A stretch of 22,194 bases of DNA, taken from contig CAYSLC010000076.1 of assembly GCA_964431545.1 (NCBI GenBank), positions 1 to 22,194 on the forward strand, written 5' to 3'. The notes beneath the pieces are model-generated. The model did no database searches. It was given only the letters and a program-made list of their open reading frames with translations, and was not told the DNA's origin. The translations under genes and the position numbers were made by a program. The DNA is from CAYSLC01 sp964431545 (lineage in GTDB: Bacteria > Desulfobacterota > Desulfobacteria > Desulfobacterales > JAABSP01). Position 1 is the stretch's first letter; every line of letters begins with the position of its first letter. Below, one piece after another: positions 15,343 to 22,194 of the stretch.

Positions 15343-15574
15343 CCAATAGTATTTTTCTGATAGCAGCGCTGATCAGCGGATCAAAGGGGATGTCGACGTC
15401 ATCTAAGAGCCTGTTGATGGTCTGTGTGATGTCTCTTACTTCTTTCTTTTCCAATTTTTTTAGATATGCTCGGATCGCGGCTGTATACAGCTCATTTCTG
15501 GAAAGCCCATGTTCCAATGCATATTTTTCGGCGATGGAAAATAATTCGTTTGGAAGCGATATCTCTGTTTTCAA
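15281..15574 (-). CDS. MazE-like ribbon-helix-helix antitoxin, fused at its C-terminus to frameshifted mazF sequence
   Basis: A product of 97 residues. Residues 1-45 form a ribbon-helix-helix DNA-binding region (KTEISLPNELFSIAEKYALE, then GLSRNELYTAAIRAYL). The following part, with DITQTINRLLDD and FDPLISA, resembles the toxin-binding tail of MazE-type antitoxins. After about residue 72 the sequence is mazF DNA read in the wrong phase, so the last 20 or so residues, Cys-rich, are not native. The start is TTG at 15574 with a strong GGAGGG site 8 nt upstream; no ATG is in frame nearby. DNA binding and autoregulation could persist although the toxin is gone. Lower G+C than the neighbours suggests acquisition. 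Confidence 0.65.
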   Translation of the reverse strand: MKTEISLPNELFSIAEKYALEHGLSRNELYTAAIRAYLKKLEKKEVRDITQTINRLLDDVDIPFDPLISAAIRKILLESEFCNQCQSDCHGRQKLAL

Positions 15575-15704
15575 AAATGGATCCCTCCAAGCATCGGGTT
15601 TTCTTTTCCACTGGGCAATACACGATCGAACAGCATCACCGAATCTAAGAATAATACAGGAATCGGGGGGTGCGCAACGGGAAAAAAGAAGCTCCTCCAC
15701 CGGT

Positions 15705-18011
15705 TCATCTTCCGCGAAACAGCACCAACCCCGCAACCCCTCCAACCTCCAGCAGCGCGAAGATCCCCAGGGTCGTGGGGAGGCCGTGGACCGGGATCAG
15801 GAACAGCGACCCGGCCAGGGCCCCGAGGCCGGCGCCGACAAGGTCCACGGCGTAGAGTCCGCCGCCCACGGTGGCCGAGGCCGTTTCGGTACCGGACATA
15901 ACCAGGACCGCCAGGGAGAAGTGGGCCCCGCCCAGGGTGCCGGCGGCCAGGGCCAGGGCCGAGAAGGGGACCCCGATGGGGATCGCCGTGTCGCCTCCCG
16001 CCAGCAGTTCCCGGAGGCCGAGCAGGGCGCCCATGAGGGCGAGGGGGAAGATCGCCCAAGCGGTCTGGGCCGCCAGGAGTCCCCGAAAGGTCCGGCCCGG
16101 TGCCCATCCCCCACGGGACCAGCCGTCGGCCCAGGCGGTGCCTAGGGCGAGGCCGGCCATGAACAGGGCGATGATCAGGGCCAGTTGCCGGTAGACGAAC
16201 CCGGCCAGGATCTGGAACCCGAGGAGGAGGGCCACCTGGGAGACGATGGCCGCCGCTCCGGTGGCGGCGACGCAAAGGGCGATCGTGGGACGCCGGGGGT
16301 CCGGACGGGTCCTGACCAGGGCCAGGATCAGGAAGATCATCAGGGTCGCGGCGGCCCAGACCGCCCATGCGGGGATCCGGGAGAGGGCCAGGAGGGCCGC
16401 CGCCAGTCCCGCCTCCACCTGGGTCGACCAGAGGACCAGGTTGTGGAAGTAGCAGGTGGGGGAGAAATCCCGGTTGACCCGGGGGCGGGGCGCGTCTCCG
16501 ACGCCGTCGGACGATCCGAGGACCGTCCGGAAGTAGTCGAGCCGGAACGGGTTGAGCAGGTCGGTAAAGTAGTCCGGCCGGGCGTAGTCGGGATGGAGAC
16601 CCCGCGCCGCCATTCGGTCGATCAGTAGGTCCGGGTCGAGGGTCAAAGCCGTCTCCTCGGAACCGGCCACGAACCGGGCGGTCTCTCCGGGCAGGAGGAT
16701 CGCTTTGGGAAAGGCGCGCCCAAGGGTGGCGTCCACCGATCGGAGATACCGGATCTGGGCCGGGCCGAGCATCTCCTGGGCCGAGGAGACGGAAAAGGAG
16801 AAGATCCCCGGCGGCCCGGGGCCGGCGGCGAGACGGTCCCGGATCCGACGGAAGAACGACAGGGTGTAAAACCGGTTCATCTCCGCGTTCATCGGGTCCC
16901 CCACGTTCATGAGGACGGCGTCGTATCGCCGGTCCGTTCTCCGGACAAAGGCCCCGGCGTCCTGGTGGATGAGCCGGACCCGGGGGGCGCCGAGGGGGGT
17001 CGTGGCCGACGGCGGCAGGTGGCGCCGGGCCAGCCGGATCAACTTGGGATCGGGCTCCACGTAGTCGATCCGCTCCACGCTCGGATGGGCCAGGATCTCC
17101 CGGACCAGGCCGGCCACGCCGCCGCCGATGAGGAGCACGGTCCTGGGCGCCGGGTGCTGGAGCAGGGCGGGGTGGACCGCGAGTTCCGCGCTCCTCGGGT
17201 CCGGAGCCGAGAAGAGCCACAGGCCGTTGGCGAAGACGGTGGCGAGGCCTTCTTCGCGGACCAGGGCCAGGTTGTGGAAGGGGGTGTCCACGGCCGCCAC
17301 CACGTTCGGCCCCCACTGCCACCGGCGGCTCAGATCGGCCAGACGGCCTTCGAAGGCCAGGGCGGTCAGGAGACCGGCCAGGAGGAGGGCACCGGCGGCG
17401 GTCCCCCGGCGCCGGGGGGCCGGTGTCCCCACGAACCGGGTCAGTCCCGCGGCCGCGGCCGCCAGGATCGACGCCGAGAGCAGCGCCGCCGTCAGCACCG
17501 GGACATGGGGCAGGAGGAGGAAGTGGAAGGCGAGCCCTCCCAGGGCCGCCCCGATCGCCTCCCCCAGGTAGATCCGGAGGGGCCGTCCGCCGGGGCCGGC
17601 GGAGCGGACCGCCCAGGCCAGGGAGAAGAGGAGCCCCGCCGCGAGGCAGAAGGCGGCGGTGACGGTGACGGAGACCGCCAGCATGGTCGTCGGCGCCAGG
17701 ACCTCGCCGGGGGGGATCCCCCACAGGGGGCGGGCCCCCCGGATCAGCAGGAGCGTCGCCGGCAGCAGGAGGGCCAGCGCGCCCAGGGCGGCGGCCAGGG
17801 GACCCGGCCCGGCCCGGTCCCTCATCCGCCGGCCGGCCCACGCCCCCAGGGCGGTCCACGCCATCCAGGCGGTGAAGATGATGCCGGTGGAAAGCTCGTT
17901 GCCGTGGAAGAGGACCAGCAGCTCCCGGACGACCAGGATCTGTCCCAGGGCCCCGGCGGCGCCGGCGGCGGTGACGGCGACCAAGGCCGCCCCTCTACGG
18001 GATCGTTCCAT
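15705..18011 (-). CDS. Fused multi-pass membrane / spermidine-synthase-like protein
   Basis: A 768-residue protein with three parts. Residues 8-220 hold several hydrophobic helices, and residues about 230-480 form a Rossmann domain of the spermidine synthase type. Residues about 520-768 hold further helices. The central domain shows LLIGGGVAGLVREIL (293-307), YVEPD (317-321) and IHQDAGAFV (348-356), the expected nucleotide/decarboxylated-SAM-binding segments. The catalytic loop reads YDAVLMNVGDP (363-373): Asn369 stands where active enzymes have the catalytic Asp. Polyamine synthesis is therefore doubtful; the protein may bind a ligand or act in transport. It starts at ATG 18011, divergent from the phosphodiesterase gene 140 bp away. 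The C-terminus ends 130 bp before the MazE-like gene. Confidence 0.82.
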   Translation of the reverse strand: MERSRRGAALVAVTAAGAAGALGQILVVRELLVLFHGNELSTGIIFTAWMAWTALGAWAGRRMRDRAGPGPLAAALGALALLLPATLLLIRGARPLWGIPPGEVLAPTTMLAVSVTVTAAFCLAAGLLFSLAWAVRSAGPGGRPLRIYLGEAIGAALGGLAFHFLLLPHVPVLTAALLSASILAAAAAGLTRFVGTPAPRRRGTAAGALLLAGLLTALAFEGRLADLSRRWQWGPNVVAAVDTPFHNLALVREEGLATVFANGLWLFSAPDPRSAELAVHPALLQHPAPRTVLLIGGGVAGLVREILAHPSVERIDYVEPDPKLIRLARRHLPPSATTPLGAPRVRLIHQDAGAFVRRTDRRYDAVLMNVGDPMNAEMNRFYTLSFFRRIRDRLAAGPGPPGIFSFSVSSAQEMLGPAQIRYLRSVDATLGRAFPKAILLPGETARFVAGSEETALTLDPDLLIDRMAARGLHPDYARPDYFTDLLNPFRLDYFRTVLGSSDGVGDAPRPRVNRDFSPTCYFHNLVLWSTQVEAGLAAALLALSRIPAWAVWAAATLMIFLILALVRTRPDPRRPTIALCVAATGAAAIVSQVALLLGFQILAGFVYRQLALIIALFMAGLALGTAWADGWSRGGWAPGRTFRGLLAAQTAWAIFPLALMGALLGLRELLAGGDTAIPIGVPFSALALAAGTLGGAHFSLAVLVMSGTETASATVGGGLYAVDLVGAGLGALAGSLFLIPVHGLPTTLGIFALLEVGGVAGLVLFRGR

Positions 18012-18151
18012 GGGGCCAAGATACCACGGAAAGCGCTCCCGGCGGAAGGGGACGACGGCGGTTTCCCTTTGCCCGGATCGGCGGGGTATGGTACATCTGG
18101 ACCGACGGGAGACGGTGAACCCCGAAGAGCAAGATCAGGAGGCCCACCACA

Positions 18152-18922
18152 ATGGAGACACCCACAACGCTGAAGGCGCTGACCCGGCCGGTGATCGTCG
18201 CCCACCGGGGCTACCGGGCCGCCTATCCGGAGAACACCCTGTCCGCCTTCATCGGCGCCGGCGAGATCGGCGCCCCCATGATCGAGCTGGACGTGACCCT
18301 CACCCGGGACCGGGCCCTGGTCGTCATCCACGACGACACCCTCAACCGCACCACCGACGGCAGGGGCCCGGTGCGGGCCTTCACCCTGGCCGAGATCAAG
18401 GCCCTGGACGCCGGCGGCTGGTTCCACCCCCGGTTCGCCGGGGAGCGGGTCCCCACCCTGGCGGAGGTCTTCGACGTCGTGGACCATGATGTCTGCGTCA
18501 ATGTGGAGATCAAAAGCGCCGCCCACGATCCGGATGATCCGGAGGACGGCGTGGAGCGGCAGGTGGTCTCCCTGGTCCGGAGCCGCGGCGCCGGGGACCG
18601 CGTCCTCGTCTCCAGCTTCAGCCGGCCGGTCCTGGAGCGGGTCCGCCGCCTCGACGGCGACGTGGCCCTCGGGGTCCTTACCGACCTCCGCTTGGATGGG
18701 GAAATCTTCTCCTTCTGCCGATCCGTGGGGGCCTTCTCCGTCCACCCCGAACAGCGGCGGCTGGACCGGTCCCAGGTGGCCGAGGCCCACCGCAACGACC
18801 TCCGGATCTTCCCCTACACGGTCAATGAACCCAAACGGATGCGGGCGGTCCTCCTGATGGGGGTGGACGGATTCTTCACCGACGATCCCCCGGCGGCCTC
18901 GTCCCTCCTTCGGGAGGGATGA
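18152..18922 (+). CDS. Glycerophosphodiester phosphodiesterase
   Basis: A 256-residue TIM-barrel enzyme, hydrolysing glycerophosphodiesters to glycerol-3-phosphate and an alcohol. Family residues are HRG (18-20), PENT (26-29), the metal pair E45/D47 in IELDV, HDD (60-62), TDG (68-70), and the later VEIKSA and TDDP segments. There is no signal peptide, so it is the cytoplasmic type, probably active in phospholipid turnover. AGGAGG precedes the ATG 18152 by 8 nt. Its stop overlaps the recD2 start as ATGA, so both are probably on one transcript, though the pairing has no evident functional logic. Confidence 0.93.
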   Translation: METPTTLKALTRPVIVAHRGYRAAYPENTLSAFIGAGEIGAPMIELDVTLTRDRALVVIHDDTLNRTTDGRGPVRAFTLAEIKALDAGGWFHPRFAGERVPTLAEVFDVVDHDVCVNVEIKSAAHDPDDPEDGVERQVVSLVRSRGAGDRVLVSSFSRPVLERVRRLDGDVALGVLTDLRLDGEIFSFCRSVGAFSVHPEQRRLDRSQVAEAHRNDLRIFPYTVNEPKRMRAVLLMGVDGFFTDDPPAASSLLREG

Positions 18923-21201
18923 TGGGCCGGGCCGGCGGCCATGCCCCACTGGCCGAACTCCGGGGGCAGATCGAGCGGATCACCTACGCCGACGAGGAGA
19001 GCGGGTACACCGTGGCCCGGGTCAAGGTCTTCGGACGCAACGATCTGGTGACGGTGGTGGGCAACTTCATGTCCCCCATGCCCGGCGAGATCCTCAAAAT
19101 GGCGGGGGAGTGGGTCCACCATCCCCGGTTCGGCGAGCAGTTCAAGGTCGCCCGGTACCACACCGCGGTGCCGGCCACGGTCTACGGCATCAAGAAGTAC
19201 CTGGGCTCCGGGCTGATCAAGGGGATCGGCCCCAGGATCGCCGAGCGGATCGTCGACGCCTTCGGCAAGGAGACCCTCGACGTCATCGACGGGCGGGTGG
19301 AGGACCTCCACCGGGTGGAGGGGATCGGAAAGAAGCGGGTCTCCATGATCCGCAAGGCCTGGGAGGACCAGAAGGAGATCCGGGAGGTGATGGTCTTCCT
19401 CCAGGCCCACGGCGTGAGTTCCGCCTACGCCACCAAGATCTTCAAGCAGTACGGCAACGAAGCGATCGGGAAGGTCAAGGAGAACCCATACCGGCTCGCC
19501 ATGGACATCTTCGGCATCGGGTTCGTCACCGCCGACCGCATCGCCGAGAAGCTCGGCTTCGAGAAGGATTCCCCCCTCCGGGCCCAGGCGGGGGTCCTCT
19601 ACGTCCTCCACAAGCTGGCCGACGAGGGGCACGTCTACTACCCCTACGAGCCGCTCCTGGAGAAGTGCCGGGAGATCCTGACCGTGGAGCGGGAGGTGGT
19701 GGCCGGGGGGCTGGCAACGGTGGCCGCGGACCGGCGGGTGGTCATCGAGGACCTCAACGACGATCTGGAGGCGTTCCAGGCCAACCTCAAGGCCGTCTAC
19801 CTGGCCAAGTACCACTACTGCGAGTCGCGGGTCGCCGACCGGCTCCACATCCTGATGCAGGTGCCCAAGACCGTCCGGCCGGTGGAGACGGAAAAGGCGG
19901 TGGCCTGGGTCCAGGAGAAGCTCGACATCACCCTGGCCCCGGCCCAGGCCCGGGCCGCGGCCCGGGCCCTGGAGAGCAAGGTGATGGTGATCACCGGCGG
20001 GCCGGGCACCGGCAAGACCACCCTGCTCAACGCGGTGCTCAGGATCCACGCGGCCCTGGGGGTGAAGATTCTCCTGGCCGCCCCTACCGGCCGGGCCGCC
20101 AAGCGGATGACCGAGGCCACGGGCCATCCGGCGAAGACGATCCATCGGCTCCTGGAGTTCAGCCCCAGCCAGGGCGGGTTCGGGCGTAACTTCGACCATC
20201 CCCTCGACTGCGATCTTCTGGTGGTGGACGAGGCGTCCATGATCGGCACGGTGCTGATGCACCACCTCCTCCAGGCGGTGCCCGGCGTCGCCACCCTGAT
20301 CCTGGTGGGGGATGTCCACCAGCTCCCCTCGGTGGAGGCGGGCAACGTCTTGAAGGACATCATCGCCTCGGGAACGGTGCCGGTGGCGACCCTGACGGAG
20401 ATCTTCCGCCAGGCCCGGGAGAGCCGGATCGTGGTCAACGCCCACCGGATCAACGCCGGCCGGATCCCCGACCTGGGCGACGATTCCCCGAAAAACGACT
20501 TCTTCTTCATCCAGCGGGAGGCCCCCGAGGCGGTCCTGGAGACGGTGCTGGAGCTGACCCGGGACCGGATCCCCAACCGGTTCGGCTTCGACCCGGTGGA
20601 CGGGATCCAGGTCCTCTCCCCCATGAACCGGGGGATCGTGGGGGCGGGGAACCTCAACGCCGAACTCCAGCAGGCCCTCAATCCCAGGGAGGACGCCCTG
20701 GTCCGGGGCCACCGGCGGTTCCGCCTGGAGGACAAGGTGATGCAGATCCGGAACAACTACGACAAGCTCGTCTTCAACGGCGATATCGGACGGATCCGCC
20801 GCATCGACGGGGTGGACCAGGAGGTGACGGTCCGGTTCGACGGCCGGGACGTGGCCTACGAGTTCTCGGATCTGGACGAGCTGGTCCTCGCCTACGCGGT
20901 CTCGGTCCACAAGGCCCAGGGGTCGGAGTATCCGGCGGTGGTGATCCCGGTGGTCACCCAGCACTACGTCCTGCTCCAGCGGAACCTGATCTACACGGCG
21001 GTGACCCGGGGAAAATCCCTGGTGGTGCTGGTGGGAACCAAAAAGGCGCTGGCCATCGCGGTGAAGAACGACCGGACCCAGGCCCGGTACACCCGACTCA
21101 AGGAGCGCCTGACGGCGGCCCCGGCCCGGTCCCGGCCCGGGTTCGGAGGCGCCCGCCGGGCCGGGGCCGCCGGAATGGAGCCGACCCCCGGCGCCGGGTG
21201 A
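18919..21201 (+). CDS. recD2: RecD2-type ATP-dependent DNA helicase
   Basis: A superfamily 1B 5'-3' helicase of 760 residues, the RecBC-independent RecD2 form used in DNA repair. The N-terminal part (to about 330) has an OB-like start (GQIERITYADEESGYTVARV) and two helix-hairpin-helix segments (LIKGIGPRIAERIV and LHRVEGIGKKRVSMI). The motor has Walker A VITGGPGTGKTTLL (357-370), LLVVDEASM (433-441), LVGDVHQLPSVE (462-473), and near the end SVHKAQGSEYPAVVIP and YTAVTRGK. The final 40 residues are a Pro/Gly/Arg-rich tail. Two adjacent ATGs (18919, 18922) are possible starts; the first overlaps the upstream stop. A second copy of codons near the C-terminus occurs at 22115-22194. Confidence 0.94.
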   Translation: MMGRAGGHAPLAELRGQIERITYADEESGYTVARVKVFGRNDLVTVVGNFMSPMPGEILKMAGEWVHHPRFGEQFKVARYHTAVPATVYGIKKYLGSGLIKGIGPRIAERIVDAFGKETLDVIDGRVEDLHRVEGIGKKRVSMIRKAWEDQKEIREVMVFLQAHGVSSAYATKIFKQYGNEAIGKVKENPYRLAMDIFGIGFVTADRIAEKLGFEKDSPLRAQAGVLYVLHKLADEGHVYYPYEPLLEKCREILTVEREVVAGGLATVAADRRVVIEDLNDDLEAFQANLKAVYLAKYHYCESRVADRLHILMQVPKTVRPVETEKAVAWVQEKLDITLAPAQARAAARALESKVMVITGGPGTGKTTLLNAVLRIHAALGVKILLAAPTGRAAKRMTEATGHPAKTIHRLLEFSPSQGGFGRNFDHPLDCDLLVVDEASMIGTVLMHHLLQAVPGVATLILVGDVHQLPSVEAGNVLKDIIASGTVPVATLTEIFRQARESRIVVNAHRINAGRIPDLGDDSPKNDFFFIQREAPEAVLETVLELTRDRIPNRFGFDPVDGIQVLSPMNRGIVGAGNLNAELQQALNPREDALVRGHRRFRLEDKVMQIRNNYDKLVFNGDIGRIRRIDGVDQEVTVRFDGRDVAYEFSDLDELVLAYAVSVHKAQGSEYPAVVIPVVTQHYVLLQRNLIYTAVTRGKSLVVLVGTKKALAIAVKNDRTQARYTRLKERLTAAPARSRPGFGGARRAGAAGMEPTPGAG

Positions 21202-21307
21202 GGCGGCCCCTCCTTCCAGTACCCTGTCGCATTATCTTTTTCCCTTCCTCTGTTCCGATGATCGGCGCGTCAGCCGGCGTATATTGTCTGAAAGGCGGTT
21301 GAAACGC
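21202..21307. other. Boundary between recD2 and the toxin-antitoxin module
   Basis: Composition drops within about 30 bp of the recD2 stop (TATCTTTTTCCC at about 21234-21245). No gene, clear hairpin terminator or IS end is visible. This is one junction of the lower-GC insert. Confidence 0.35.
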
Positions 21308-21336
21308 TTGAAATCGGTTGCGGTATGATATATGCT
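21308..21336 (+). promoter_or_regulatory. Candidate promoter of the PIN toxin-antitoxin pair
   Basis: TTGAAA (21308-21313), 17 bp, TATGCT (21331-21336). An overlapping alternative uses the TTGAAA at 21299-21304 with TATGAT at 21324-21329 at a wide 19-bp spacing. Either would give a leader of about 90-100 nt containing the palindrome at 21396. Confidence 0.4.
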
Positions 21337-21395
21337 GTAAAAAGCTATCGCCACCCCCACCTGTTTCTGAGTTCTAGTCTCGGACAGATCAGAAT

Positions 21396-21409
21396 CGGGT
21401 ATTTACCCG
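21396..21409. promoter_or_regulatory. 14-bp palindrome, candidate operator
   Basis: CGGGTATTTACCCG is CGGGTA-TT-TACCCG, a perfect inverted repeat ending 22 bp before the toxin start and just before its ribosome site (GAGG, 21419-21422). Such sites are common targets of the antitoxin-toxin complex in autoregulated modules. Its place downstream of the candidate promoter allows a roadblock or an mRNA hairpin. Confidence 0.4.
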
Positions 21410-21431
21410 TCGTCAGACGAGGTTCCCACTG

Positions 21432-21905
21432 ATGAAGCCGAAGCTCTATATCGAAAACTCAATAATCAGCTATCTCACCGCGGACCCAAGCCGCGATATC
21501 ATTACCGCTGCTCGCCAGGCATTGACCCGGCAATGGTGGGACGAGAAGCGGTTCGAGTACGAACTTTTCATTTCCGAGTTTGTTATCTCAGAGGCGGGGT
21601 CCGGCGATCCGGAAATGGCAACTCGGCGTCTTGAGGTGCTCATTGGTATTACAGAAATAGAACTCACTGAAACCGTTGCTGAATTTGCTAATATTCTGGT
21701 CAGAGAAGGTCCTCTCCCCCAGAAGGCGGTTCTCGACGCCTTGCACATTGCCGTGACCGTGAGTGGCGGGATTGAATACCTGCTGACATGGAATTTTGCG
21801 CATCTGGCCAATGCGACGATACGGAACCAGATTGAACGGAAATGTCTTTCAATGGGGTATGAGCCACCTATTATCTGCACACCAGAAGAATTGCTGGGGG
21901 AATAG
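21432..21905 (+). CDS. PIN-domain toxin, VapC-like
   Basis: A PIN-domain ribonuclease-like protein of 157 residues. The start KLYIENSIISYL carries Glu8 in the first acidic position, as in the LETSIxSYL subgroup, instead of Asp. Further acidic positions are E54 (VISEAGSGDPE) and D102 (VLDALHIAV), followed by YLLTWNFAHLANA. The C-terminus has the subgroup's GYEPPIICTPEELLGE. VapC toxins cut tRNA or rRNA; the target of this subgroup is not known to me. GAGG lies 9 nt before ATG 21432. It precedes the small partner gene by 4 bp, the reverse of the usual antitoxin-first order. Codon use is less GC-biased than in the neighbours, suggesting acquisition. Confidence 0.85.
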   Translation: MKPKLYIENSIISYLTADPSRDIITAARQALTRQWWDEKRFEYELFISEFVISEAGSGDPEMATRRLEVLIGITEIELTETVAEFANILVREGPLPQKAVLDALHIAVTVSGGIEYLLTWNFAHLANATIRNQIERKCLSMGYEPPIICTPEELLGE

Positions 21906-21909
21906 CGTA

Positions 21910-22089
21910 ATGAACCACGACGAGATCATCAAGGAAGTCCGTGCGTTGCGTGAGAAATTGGCTGCAAAACACAACTATGACGTGCTTTCCTTGTACGAGA
22001 CGGCAAAGAAACGCCAGAAAAAAAGCGAACGGAAGGTCGTTAAACTGGCCCCCAGGCGATTGGAGAATGCGGCCGAGAAAACCGCCTAA
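21910..22089 (+). CDS. Small putative antitoxin partner of the PIN toxin
   Basis: A 59-residue protein starting MNHDEIIKEVRALREKLAAK, then HNYDVLSLYETAKKRQKKSE, ending in a basic, Pro/Arg-containing tail. The first 25 residues look like an amphipathic helix. Small proteins of this pattern (E-I-x-x-E-V-R-x-x-R-E then F/Y-x-Y/F-D) recur directly after this PIN subgroup, which is why I call it the likely antitoxin; no DNA-binding fold is evident. It begins 4 bp after the toxin stop at ATG 21910. The frame open back to 21796 overlaps the toxin and is not used. Confidence 0.7.
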   Translation: MNHDEIIKEVRALREKLAAKHNYDVLSLYETAKKRQKKSERKVVKLAPRRLENAAEKTA

Positions 22090-22114
22090 ATTCTGCTGCG
22101 GAGAAACCTGATCT

Positions 22115-22194
22115 CACGGCGGTGACCCGGGGAAAATTTCTGGTGGTGCTGGTGGGAACCAAAAAGGCGCTGGCCATCGCGGTGAAGAACGACC
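22115..22194 (+). pseudogene. Duplicated, decayed 3' part of recD2
   Basis: These 80 bp match recD2 20994-21073 with only two differences (CC to TT in AAAATCCC), an offset of 1121 bp. Upstream, AACCTGATCT also matches but lacks one base relative to recD2, and weaker similarity reaches back to about 22092. The missing base would break the recD2 frame, so this copy is not a functional extension. The window ends inside the repeat, so its right limit is unknown. Confidence 0.85.

Noticed and set aside
15571..17859. 762-residue alternative minus-strand frame within the membrane/spermidine-synthase-like gene
   Set aside because: It is composed mostly of Pro, Gly and Arg; the overlapping frame has membrane helices and a Rossmann domain.
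18012..18151. Promoters in the divergent gap before the phosphodiesterase gene
   Set aside because: A TATGGT element exists near 18087, but no -35 box stands at an acceptable distance, so I could not support one.
18814..20964. 716-residue minus-strand frame opposite recD2
   Set aside because: It repeats simple His/Val/Asp/Leu patterns derived from the recD2 codons and has no family signature.

Overview
The window is a very GC-rich bacterial chromosome segment. It has tightly packed genes with frequent 4-10 bp overlaps, interrupted by three visibly lower-GC patches: about 1-1820, 15030-15700 and 21210-22110. The gene set is a UbiA/UbiX/UbiD cluster of the futalosine-menaquinone type, AmmeMemoRadiSam proteins, MoxR-DUF58-transglutaminase, a fused membrane/spermidine-synthase-like protein and RecD2. 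This suggests a high-GC anaerobic Desulfobacterota (deltaproteobacterial) or similar Gram-negative lineage. That assignment is inferred from gene content and codon use only. I saw no rRNA, tRNA or CRISPR.

Layout. (1) 7-1632: an IS1380-family insertion sequence with matching ends and a frameshifted transposase, followed by a probable 3'-end remnant of a group II intron (1664-1740, minus strand). (2) 7056-1820, minus strand: a five-gene operon with overlapping or closely spaced genes, in order a SAM methyltransferase, a cytoplasmic AmmeMemoRadiSam radical SAM enzyme, a UbiA-type prenyltransferase (MqnP-like), a UbiX flavin prenyltransferase and a UbiD decarboxylase. UbiX makes the prenylated flavin that UbiD needs, and UbiA makes the prenylated aromatic acid that UbiD would decarboxylate; this fits the late steps of menaquinone synthesis. 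(3) 7057-7393: a divergent control region with a good promoter on each strand, a 9-bp inverted repeat and a triple 12-bp tandem repeat. (4) 7394-15026, plus strand: a six-gene probable operon. It starts with a Memo-AMMECR1 fusion carrying a Sec-type signal peptide and a radical SAM protein carrying a Tat signal peptide, and continues with MoxR ATPase, DUF58, a membrane transglutaminase and a small membrane-anchored proline-rich protein.

(5) 15205-15574, minus strand: a MazE-like antitoxin whose MazF toxin has lost everything except its C-terminus. (6) 15705-18011, minus strand: a large membrane protein with a central spermidine-synthase-like domain that lacks the usual catalytic Asp. (7) 18152-21201, plus strand: a glycerophosphodiester phosphodiesterase overlapping recD2 by 4 bp. 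(8) 21432-22089: a lower-GC PIN toxin with a small putative antitoxin. Immediately after it the window ends inside a near-identical second copy of the recD2 3' end, so this module sits between two copies of recD2 tail sequence.

The most interesting signals are the apparently exported AmmeMemoRadiSam system joined to a MoxR/transglutaminase envelope operon, and the toxin-antitoxin module bracketed by duplicated recD2 tail.
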